From NCBI GenBank assembly GCA_017381035.1, contig JAFOCW010000026.1:1-45109 (forward strand): a stretch of 45,109 bases of DNA, read 5' to 3'. Below are positions 39,198 to 45,109 of this stretch, in pieces. The notes below the pieces were generated by a model. That model made no database searches and was not told the DNA's origin. It was given only the letters and a program-made list of their open reading frames with translations. A program made the position numbers and the translations under genes. How positions within the stretch are numbered: position 1 is the stretch's first letter; every line of letters begins with the position of its first letter. This DNA is from Clostridia bacterium (GTDB lineage: Bacteria > Bacillota > Clostridia > Oscillospirales > Acutalibacteraceae).

Positions 39198-39671
39198 TTA
39201 ATCCTTCCTTGAGCACTTTTCTGCGTCGATGGCTAAAACAAGCATAAGCGCATAAAAGGCATCTTTTGGGTCTGCAACGTCGATGGTGTATGTATCGGTC
39301 CAGTTCCAAATTTGCTTTGATATAGTGGCAACCGTATCGCCCAAGGCATCGGTTATCTGGTAATCCCATTCAAACCAGTCGCCCTGCACGTTCCAACCGC
39401 AAAAATCAATGTTATAGCTTGGCTTAAAGAAGGTGAACTCCCGGCAAATGCTACCAAGGTATTCTTCACCACGGTAGAGCTCGAACTTCGGTAAAAAAGT
39501 AAGTATTCTTTGTTTTACACAGCCGATAGGGTTTCCTGCGGCATCGTAAATGCGGAGTTGGTGGCCAAAGGCAAGCTCGCCCTTCACGCTGAACATTACC
39601 GCACCCGTTTCATCATAAATATCGTAGCTGTCAAGCCAGGAAAAAAGGCGCTGTTTAAAAAGTAACTTCAT
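39198..39671 (-). CDS. LURP-one-related (YxjI-like) protein
   Basis: A 157-residue soluble beta-barrel protein of the LOR family (Tubby-like fold). The repeated strand pattern is clear: LFKQRLFSWLDSYDIYDETG (4-23), VMFSVKGELAFGHQLRIYDA, IGCVKQRILTFLPKFELY and, near the C-terminus, ISKQIWNWTDTYTIDVADPKD. Bacterial members have no proven role; phospholipid or membrane association is discussed because of the Tubby-like fold. It is the last gene of the GH2-mntP-LOR run, and its ATG directly follows the mntP stop. Confidence 0.87.
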   Translation of the reverse strand: MKLLFKQRLFSWLDSYDIYDETGAVMFSVKGELAFGHQLRIYDAAGNPIGCVKQRILTFLPKFELYRGEEYLGSICREFTFFKPSYNIDFCGWNVQGDWFEWDYQITDALGDTVATISKQIWNWTDTYTIDVADPKDAFYALMLVLAIDAEKCSRKD

Positions 39672-40250
39672 TTAAAAAACTCCCGTTACAAAAATTTCAA
39701 TTCCTATAAGCACAAGTATAATTCCGCCCAAAATTGACGCTTTAGACGAAAAGGCGTTGCCGATTCTTTTGCCGATAATTATTCCGACAAAGCAAATTGC
39801 AAAAGTAACAACACCGATTATTATACAAGATAAAAGCGCTTCTAAAAATTTGTAAGAAGCAATTGTGAAGCCAACCGATAAGGCGTCAATTGAAGTGGCA
39901 ATCCCCTGAACAATAAGTCCTGCTAAACCAACGGCGGTACATTCGGCACAGTCGCATTTAATTCCGTCATAAATCATTTTGCCGCCTATAAACGACAGCA
40001 AGCCGAAAGCAATGTAAGGAATAAAGGGTTCGAATATTTTAAAATAATTTACAACTGTAGATACGCAAAACCAGCCGATAAAAGGCATCATAAACTGAAA
40101 GAAAGCGAAAACTCCGCTAACGGCAAGCATCTTTCTCTTGCTCATAAAGGGCTCGTTCAGTCCGTTTGCAACCGATACCGAAAAGGCATCCATAGCAAGC
40201 CCAATTCCCATTAAAAGACTTGTAATAAAAAGTTCAATGCTAAATGTCAA
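39672..40250 (-). CDS. mntP: Manganese efflux pump MntP
   Basis: A 192-residue membrane protein with six helices and the family's two halves: LLMGIGLAMDAFSVSVANGL (13-32), with the conserved Asp in helix 1, and the second-half IVQGIATSIDALSVGFTIAS (about 112-131) with the matching Asp. MntP exports Mn2+, and in E. coli its expression is raised by a yybP-ykoY riboswitch and MntR; no such leader is present here, because the gene follows the GH2 gene by 5 bp. The link to a glycosidase operon is unusual. Confidence 0.93.
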   Translation of the reverse strand: MTFSIELFITSLLMGIGLAMDAFSVSVANGLNEPFMSKRKMLAVSGVFAFFQFMMPFIGWFCVSTVVNYFKIFEPFIPYIAFGLLSFIGGKMIYDGIKCDCAECTAVGLAGLIVQGIATSIDALSVGFTIASYKFLEALLSCIIIGVVTFAICFVGIIIGKRIGNAFSSKASILGGIILVLIGIEIFVTGVF

Positions 40251-40255
40251 AATGA

Positions 40256-42559
40256 CTACTCCTCATAGCTGTTTATTGTAAGCTCGGCAGGCTTTACCGC
40301 TTTACCGAAGTTTTGCGGGTAAAGAAGACTTGCTTTAATTTTAATTTCTCCTGCCCGTTTTGTAGAGCGCACAAGAACTGTCGCAATACCTGCTTCGGCG
40401 CAAATGGGGTTAGCGCCAATGCTCGCATCACCTACAATTTCGCCTTCACCCTCAACTTCGAATATTATAGGCTCGTGGTCTAAGGTAAGGGGGGCTACCG
40501 TGTGGTCGTAGTCCATAACGTAGCAGCGAACGGCAACAATATCTGCGCCGTCTGCCTTAAGCGGAATACCCATAAATTCGGCTTCAAGCTTTAAATATGT
40601 GGGAACACCGGGGGAGCGTACAAACTGTTCGGCAACAACTTCGCCACCCACAATAGCTTTTGCAATAAGGTTGGAGCGTTCACGTAATTTAAAGTTCCTT
40701 TTTACGTTTTTAAAGGTGAACGGTGGGTGGTTTAAGGGCAGATTGTCGGGCTCTTGCTCGCCTATAAGCTCGTCATTTCTGTAAAGCTGTACCTTTTCGG
40801 CGTTGGAAAACACCATAATATCGTCGGGGCCGGTTTCACCCCACCAGGAAGCAACAAATAAAACATCGCCTATTTCTTCACGGTCTTTTTGCGAACGCAT
40901 AAAATAGTAAGAAAATTTAGGAACACGGAAAATATCTAAATGTCCGCCCCAACAGGGGTTAATATGGTAGCCGCGGTTGTGGGCAATGGCAGGCCACACG
41001 CCGTAGCCGCAAATAGACTTGTTGTTATATACGTCTAAATACTGTCCCGTTTGACAGTCAAACCTTTGGAGCATACGGTTTACCGATTCTGCCATAACAA
41101 AATCTCCCCAACCTCTTTTACATCTCCAAACAGAGTTCTGGTTGTAAAAATCGTCGGGCGCATCGCCATATTCTCTAATCCATTTAGGTCTTGGGGTTGT
41201 GTCCTTCTGTTCAACAAGGCCGTATTCTTCAAGACCTTGACCAAGCATTGCAGGGTCGTAGTCTTTATATGCAATATCTGTAGGACCCCAGTCCGAAGCG
41301 GTGTAGCAGGGGGAATAGGGGTATTCTTGGTGTGTGGTTTCGTGGAAGCGGAGCTGTAACTCGTAGGGTGTGTTAGATTCGTTAAGAATAGGCTCCCAGA
41401 AAAGAATACAAGGGTTGTTTCTTTGCCATCTTATAATATCACGCATATTCTGAACGGCACGTTCGGTAAAAATACCTGGCTCGCAGAATTGCCAACCGGG
41501 GTTGCTTACTATAAGAGTCATACCAAGACGGTTGCAGGCCGAAACAAACGACGTGCTGAAGGGGTAGTGTGAACGTATGTTGTCCATACCCATATCTTTT
41601 ATTTTCATAATATCACGCACAAGCATACTGTCGGGCATGGCATTACAAATATAAGGCCAGGTGTGGTGGTAGTTTCCACCATTAAACCTGCGGCTTTTGC
41701 CGTTGAAAATAACCCCTTGGTCAAGTGTGAACTCAAAGGTGCGAATACCAATTTCGGTATCTTTACGAAATACCGTTTCGTTTTCAAATATAATTTCGGT
41801 TTTAAGTGTGTAAAGGTTGGGTTCTTCGGGGCTCCAAAGCTTTGGCGAATTTACCAAAAGAACGCCTTCGGTGTATTCTGCGCTTGCGGCCTTTAAACTA
41901 CACGTGCTTTCGTTTGCACAAATAGTATTACCGAGTTCGTCTGTAAGCGAAACCTTTAAGGTGTAGGTCTTGTCGGCGCCAAAATCGTTTCTTGTGTGAA
42001 TTTTATAATGTACCTTTGCAGTTTTTTCTAAAACAGAGCTGTACCACACGAAAATTCCACCGCCGGCAACCTCGTTTTCAAGAAGGGGGTTGGTAATATA
42101 AAGGGGGCCGTGGTAGGTAAGGGTTGCGTTTCGGTAAAGACCGCCGTCGTAAGAAAAATCTAAAACCTCTTGGGGTTTACCGGGGGGAACTTCACCGTTG
42201 TCGGAATTATCGAGCCTTACTTCAACAAGGTTTTCCTGTCCGTATAAAAGAAGCTCGCTTATTTCTGCAATAAGGGGGGTGTAGCCGCAAAAATGCTCTT
42301 TAGCCAGCCTTCCGTTCACGTAAAGATGACTTACGCCCATTGCACCTTCAAATTCAATAACAGCCTTTTGGCCTTGCTCTTTAGAATCTACAAAAAAGTT
42401 TTTTCTGTAAACGCATTTGCCCTGATAATTGCGGCATCCGCTTGAATTTTCGGGGGTAAGGGCAACCGTGTGGGGAAGGCAAACGTCGGTAGCCGAAGCT
42501 TCGCACCAGTTTTCGCCAAGGCAAAAACGCCAGTCTTTGTTAAAGGAAATGGTATTCAT
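40256..42559 (-). CDS. Glycoside hydrolase family 2 (beta-galactosidase/glucuronidase-like)
   Basis: A 767-residue retaining glycosidase without a signal peptide. Domains: jelly-roll sugar-binding N-terminus (1-160, SYDGGLYRNATL), Ig-like domain (about 165-280), TIM barrel (about 280-600) and a further Ig-like domain (about 665-760). The acid/base is E394 in EPILNESNTP and the nucleophile is E463 in WIREYGD. RRFNGGNYHHTWPY takes the place of the usual GVNRHE entry loop, so the specificity may differ from LacZ. It is the first gene of the run with mntP. The start is the ATG at 42559, behind AAGGCGG. Confidence 0.9.
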   Translation of the reverse strand: MNTISFNKDWRFCLGENWCEASATDVCLPHTVALTPENSSGCRNYQGKCVYRKNFFVDSKEQGQKAVIEFEGAMGVSHLYVNGRLAKEHFCGYTPLIAEISELLLYGQENLVEVRLDNSDNGEVPPGKPQEVLDFSYDGGLYRNATLTYHGPLYITNPLLENEVAGGGIFVWYSSVLEKTAKVHYKIHTRNDFGADKTYTLKVSLTDELGNTICANESTCSLKAASAEYTEGVLLVNSPKLWSPEEPNLYTLKTEIIFENETVFRKDTEIGIRTFEFTLDQGVIFNGKSRRFNGGNYHHTWPYICNAMPDSMLVRDIMKIKDMGMDNIRSHYPFSTSFVSACNRLGMTLIVSNPGWQFCEPGIFTERAVQNMRDIIRWQRNNPCILFWEPILNESNTPYELQLRFHETTHQEYPYSPCYTASDWGPTDIAYKDYDPAMLGQGLEEYGLVEQKDTTPRPKWIREYGDAPDDFYNQNSVWRCKRGWGDFVMAESVNRMLQRFDCQTGQYLDVYNNKSICGYGVWPAIAHNRGYHINPCWGGHLDIFRVPKFSYYFMRSQKDREEIGDVLFVASWWGETGPDDIMVFSNAEKVQLYRNDELIGEQEPDNLPLNHPPFTFKNVKRNFKLRERSNLIAKAIVGGEVVAEQFVRSPGVPTYLKLEAEFMGIPLKADGADIVAVRCYVMDYDHTVAPLTLDHEPIIFEVEGEGEIVGDASIGANPICAEAGIATVLVRSTKRAGEIKIKASLLYPQNFGKAVKPAELTINSYEE

Positions 42560-42580
42560 TATAAAACCGCCTTTATATGA

Positions 42581-42604
42581 ATAAATATTATATTTAATAT
42601 TTAT
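42581..42604. promoter_or_regulatory. Palindromic operator candidate before the GH2 gene
   Basis: ATAAATATT-ATATTT-AATATTTAT is a perfect 9-6-9 inverted repeat in the GH2 upstream region, about 22 bp before the start codon, with TTGACT upstream. AT-richness makes chance possible. Confidence 0.45.
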
Positions 42605-42632
42605 CATAGTAATTTAGTAAAGTCAAGAATTA

Positions 42633-42661
42633 TTGATTTGTTTTTGGCGGTGTGCTATAAT
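42633..42661 (+). promoter_or_regulatory. Promoter of the MmcQ-like gene
   Basis: TTGATT (42633-42638), 17-bp spacer, TATAAT (42656-42661). Confidence 0.75.
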
Positions 42662-42689
42662 TACAGTATTAAAATAAAGAAGGTGCGTT

Positions 42690-43067
42690 ATGAACAGAGA
42701 TGCCCTGAATAGTTATATAGAAGATACCTACGGCGCTAAGGCCGAATACCTTTGGGCAAGCGCACACACCTTTGCTGTTTACCGGCACAGCATCGGCGCC
42801 AAGTGGTTTGCCGTAATTATGGACATAGATAAAGCTAAAATAGGCCTTACGGAAGAAGGCAAGGTAAGCGTTGTAAACCTTAAATGCGACCCGCTGTTAA
42901 TAGGCTCGGTTACCCGTGAAAACGGAATACACAGGGGCTACCATATGAACAAAAATTATTGGATTACCGTCCGCCTTGACGGCAGCGTGTCAGAAGAACA
43001 AATTAAATGGCTTTTGGGTCTTAGCTTTGACCTCACCGCCAAAAAAATAAAAACAAAACTAAAATAA
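42690..43067 (+). CDS. MmcQ/YjbR family protein
   Basis: A 125-residue protein of the CyaY-like-fold MmcQ/YjbR family. The markers are PLLIGSVTRENGIHRGYHMN (about 69-88), WITVRLDGSVSEEQIKWLL and the C-terminal SFDLTAKKIK. Members are DNA-binding-like proteins of unclear function. It starts with ATG after AGAAGG, and is followed after 12 bp by an ICMT-like methyltransferase gene in the same unit. Confidence 0.88.
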   Translation: MNRDALNSYIEDTYGAKAEYLWASAHTFAVYRHSIGAKWFAVIMDIDKAKIGLTEEGKVSVVNLKCDPLLIGSVTRENGIHRGYHMNKNYWITVRLDGSVSEEQIKWLLGLSFDLTAKKIKTKLK

Positions 43068-43079
43068 GGGTGTGAAAAA

Positions 43080-43745
43080 ATGAAACTTTTAATCAGTGCG
43101 CTAACCAAAATGGTTATAGGCTTTTTGCTTGTAGCCGTGCTTTTGTTTTTGCCCGCAGGCACCTTAAATTTTGGCGGCGGCTGGCTTTTTATGGGGCTGT
43201 TGTTTGTACCCGTTATAATACTTGGAATGGTCCTTTTTATAAAGGCTCCAAGCCTGCTTGAAAAAAGGCTTAAAACCAAAGAAACCGAAAAAACCCAAAA
43301 GGGTGTCGTTGCCCTTTCGGCCCTTGTTTTTTTGTTAGGCTTTGTGCTGTCGGGGCTCGATTTTCGCTTTTCGTGGACCTGCGTTCCCGTAGCGGTTAAG
43401 GCCGTAGCCTGTCTTACTTTTATTATATCATACGGGCTCTATGCCGAGGTTATGCGTGAAAACGCCTACCTTTCAAGAACGGTAGAAGTATCGGGCGACC
43501 AAAAGGTTATAGATACGGGGCTTTACGGTGTTGTGCGCCACCCAATGTATGCCGCAACGGTGCTTATGTTCTTAAGCATACCGCTTATTTTGGGTTCGTT
43601 TGTTGCATTGTCAGCGTTTCTTTTATACCCCGTTTTAATAGCAGTTCGCATAGTAAACGAAGAAAAGGTTTTAACCACGGGCCTTGCAGGCTATAGTGAA
43701 TATAAGAAAAAGGTAAAATACCGCTTAATACCGTTTATATGGTAA
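43080..43745 (+). CDS. Isoprenylcysteine carboxyl methyltransferase-like membrane protein
   Basis: A 221-residue membrane enzyme of the ICMT/PEMT group. About five helices lead to the SAM-binding end: TGLYGVVRHPMYAATVLMFL (about 141-160), with the RHPxY motif, then VNEEKVLTTGLAGYSEYKKK (about 188-207), with the conserved Glu and Tyr. Bacterial members methylate lipids or quinol-like substrates; the true substrate is unknown. Weak ribosome binding site (AAGGGTGTG). The unit ends at the terminator at 43751. Confidence 0.87.
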   Translation: MKLLISALTKMVIGFLLVAVLLFLPAGTLNFGGGWLFMGLLFVPVIILGMVLFIKAPSLLEKRLKTKETEKTQKGVVALSALVFLLGFVLSGLDFRFSWTCVPVAVKAVACLTFIISYGLYAEVMRENAYLSRTVEVSGDQKVIDTGLYGVVRHPMYAATVLMFLSIPLILGSFVALSAFLLYPVLIAVRIVNEEKVLTTGLAGYSEYKKKVKYRLIPFIW

Positions 43746-43750
43746 AATTT

Positions 43751-43783
43751 ACACCCGACAAGCAAAACTTGTCGGGTGTTTTT
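43751..43783 (+). terminator. Terminator of the MmcQ-ICMT unit
   Basis: ACACCCGACAAG/CTTGTCGGGTGT hairpin, then TTTTTAT. Confidence 0.92.
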
Positions 43784-43857
43784 ATTTAAAGAAAAGTACT
43801 AATTTCGGGACATTGGTTTTTGTATACTAAGGTTACATTAAGTTAAAGGAGATAAAA

Positions 43858-43986
43858 ATGACAGCTTTAGTTATAATAACGGCGGCAATTGCCCTTACGG
43901 TGAGCCTTGGTGTTTGCCCCAAAAAACCGAAAACAACAAAACGCAAAACCCGAAAATATTGTAAACCAAAACGCTTAATGGTATAA
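43858..43986 (+). CDS. 42-residue single-pass membrane peptide with basic tail
   Basis: The ORF starts with ATG 6 bp after AAAGGAGA, a strong ribosome binding site. The peptide has a hydrophobic N-terminus (MTALVIITAAIALTVSLGVC, one membrane segment), followed by a very basic tail (PKKPKTTKRKTRKYCKPKRL). I recognise no family. It lies 23 bp before the macro-domain gene in the same direction and so may be co-transcribed with it. Roles such as a membrane-active peptide, toxin or small regulator are open; the layout resembles type I toxins, but no antisense RNA is evident. Confidence 0.6.
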   Translation: MTALVIITAAIALTVSLGVCPKKPKTTKRKTRKYCKPKRLMV

Positions 43987-44009
43987 TAACTTAAAGAAAG
44001 GGGTAGGTT

Positions 44010-45109
44010 ATGCCAATTATAATTGTAAGAAACGATATAACAAAAATGGCGGTAGATGCCATCGTTAATGCCACAAATGAAAGCCTTTTAGGTGGCGGAG
44101 GCGCAGACGGCGCCATACATAAAGCCGCAGGCGAAGGCCTTTTAGCCGAATGCCGAACACTTGGCGGCTGTAAAACGGGCAGCGCCAAAATAACCGGTGG
44201 CTATAATCTTATGGCAAAATACGTTATTCATACCGTAGGCCCCGTTTACAAAGACGGAAATCAGGGCGAAAAAGAACTGCTTTCTTCCTGCTACCGTGAA
44301 AGCCTTAAGCTCGCCAAAGAAAAGGGATGTAATACGGTAGCCTTTCCGCTTATTTCTTCGGGAATATACGGCTACCCAAAAGATAAAGCACTAAAGGTTG
44401 CAACCGATGTTATAAGTGATTTTTTACTGCAAAACGATATGACGGTCTATATTGTTGTGTTCGATAAAAAGTCCTTTAAAATAAGCGAAAAACTCTTTTC
44501 AGATATTGCCGAATATATTGACGACAATTACGTAGATATGCATACAGATTACCGCCGTGAAAGCGAAAGGCTCAGTGTTCAAATGGCGGCGGCGCCAATG
44601 CCTACAATGTGTGCGCCGCAAGCTGTATCGGGGGCAGGCGGTCTTGAAGGCAAGCTAAGCCAAATTGACGAAAGTTTTTCGCAAATGCTGCTTCGCAAAA
44701 TTGATGAAAAGGGTATGACCGACGCCCAGTGCTACAAAAAGGCCAACATAGACCGAAAGCTCTTTTCAAAAATTCGAAGCGATATTCATTATAAGCCAAG
44801 TAAACCTACGGCAATTGCCTTTGCAATAGCCTTAGAGCTTAGCCTTGAAGAAACCGCCGATATGCTTAAAAAGGCAGGTTTCGCCCTTTCGCACAGCAAT
44901 AAATTTGATATTATAATTGAATATTTCATAGAAAACGGTAATTATAAAATTACCGAAATCAACGAAGCGCTTTTTGCCTTCGACCAAAAAGCAACGCTTT
45001 ACGTCATCTGCTTCAAGCAGGTGGTTTATTCCGTCAAGACAGCAGACCACAGCTCCCATAGTCCCATAAAGCTCGAAGTCGCACATATCGCCCTCGAGGA
45101 ACATTATCC
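44010..45109 (+). CDS. Macro-domain protein with C-terminal helical domain (no stop in window)
   Basis: Residues 1 to about 170 form a macro (ADP-ribose-binding) domain: [20 protein letters not shown] (6-25), the Gly-rich [14 protein letters not shown] (about 28-41) and the phosphate loop [17 protein letters not shown] low-complexity linker follows (about 185-210), then an all-helical domain with an HTH-like pattern ([20 protein letters not shown], then [18 protein letters not shown]). Such fusions are common in Clostridia and could read or erase ADP-ribose marks. After [10 protein letters not shown] (44987) the expected short C-terminus is missing and the frame runs into foreign sequence to the window end. 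The true protein probably has about 330 residues. Confidence 0.85.
   Translation, partial: MPIIIVRNDITKMAVDAIVNATNESLLGGGGADGAIHKAAGEGLLAECRTLGGCKTGSAKITGGYNLMAKYVIHTVGPVYKDGNQGEKELLSSCYRESLKLAKEKGCNTVAFPLISSGIYGYPKDKALKVATDVISDFLLQNDMTVYIVVFDKKSFKISEKLFSDIAEYIDDNYVDMHTDYRRESERLSVQMAAAPMPTMCAPQAVSGAGGLEGKLSQIDESFSQMLLRKIDEKGMTDAQCYKKANIDRKLFSKIRSDIHYKPSKPTAIAFAIALELSLEETADMLKKAGFALSHSNKFDIIIEYFIENGNYKITEINEALFAFDQKATLYVICFKQVVYSVKTADHSSHSPIKLEVAHIALEEHY
44988..45109 (-). pseudogene. Fragment of a class I SAM methyltransferase
   Basis: On the minus strand the last 122 bases encode [13 protein letters not shown] followed by [22 protein letters not shown], the motif-IV region of small SAM methyltransferases (pattern FDxVxCxxDSxNYLxxxxDxxxxF). 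The similarity stops exactly where the macro-domain gene's begins. Codons such as CTC, GAG and GTC are more GC-ending than in the neighbouring genes. It is cut at both ends, by the junction and the window edge. Confidence 0.55.

Noticed and set aside
44832..45104. A 90-residue minus-strand protein
   Set aside because: Only the part after 44988 resembles a methyltransferase; the rest is the antisense of the macro-domain gene.

Overview
The window looks like chromosomal DNA of an anaerobic, gut-type member of the Clostridia (Firmicutes), most likely an uncultured Oscillospirales/Ruminococcaceae-like bacterium. The reasons are near-consensus sigma-A promoters (TTGACA, about 17 bp, TATAAT) and AGGAGG ribosome binding sites, a Firmicutes-type LexA box, the rpmH-rnpA-yidD-yidC-jag and ffs-dnaX-ybaB-recR clusters, reverse rubrerythrin with rubredoxin, PerR and Rex, a cohesin-plus-cell-wall-repeat surface protein, and glycan-foraging enzymes. 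No phage, plasmid, IS transposase or CRISPR array was seen. Family names come from recognising motifs by eye; no database search was run.

Layout. 1-235: a diverged copy of a structured MITE-like repeat. 236-4808 (mostly minus): SAM methyltransferase with an ECF-type membrane protein, ZIP metal transporter, APC amino-acid permease, YeiH-type transporter. 4971-5426: YpsA-like SLOG protein. 9079-5437 (minus): a compact run of NUDIX, prokaryotic RING/zinc-ribbon membrane protein, second zinc-ribbon membrane protein, YjjG-type nucleotidase and TVP38-family membrane protein. 9197-13521 (plus): SRP RNA, dnaX, ybaB, recR, DUF896, 2-hydroxyacid dehydrogenase, CsoR-like repressor. 13534-15120: secreted cohesin/cell-wall-repeat protein, then an array of mini-hairpins. 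15359-22174: TIM-barrel glycosidase-like protein, polyprenyl-phosphate sugar-1-phosphate transferase, zinc alcohol dehydrogenase, a second MITE-like copy with clear terminal inverted repeats, and a GH123/DUF4091 glycosidase. 22263-25002: the ribosomal/membrane-insertion cluster. 25058-29834: ABC-F ATPase, an M14-fold protein that has lost its catalytic residues, ADP-ribose pyrophosphatase, MFS/GPH sugar transporter.

29915-35172: a previously uncalled 58-residue membrane peptide under a perfect LexA box; nahK-nagB; a sugar isomerase-like protein; and an oxidative-stress block (rubredoxin, rubrerythrin, PerR with its own operator) divergent from rex. 35921-37863: DUF421 and DUF4363 proteins and a metzincin-like lipoprotein. 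37924-38430: a cluster of DnaA-box-like sites, then tRNA-Met and tRNA-Glu. 38402-38912: repeats copied from the tRNA terminator region. 38973-43745: DUF6440 protein, LURP-one-like protein, MntP, GH2 enzyme, MmcQ/YjbR, ICMT-like methyltransferase. 43858-45109: a 42-residue membrane peptide, a macro-domain protein, and an abrupt junction with a reversed methyltransferase fragment at about 44988.

Functionally, the glycosidases (GH2, GH123, GH101/129-like), NahK, NagB, the GPH transporter and the sugar dehydrogenase suggest use of hexosamine-containing host or microbial glycans. PerR, Rex, rubrerythrin, rubredoxin, MntP and ZIP suggest redox and metal control in an anaerobe. The most interesting items are the LexA-controlled micropeptide, the covarying MITE-like repeat, the mini-hairpin array, the DnaA-box cluster, the M14 pseudo-peptidase and the metzincin-like lipoprotein.
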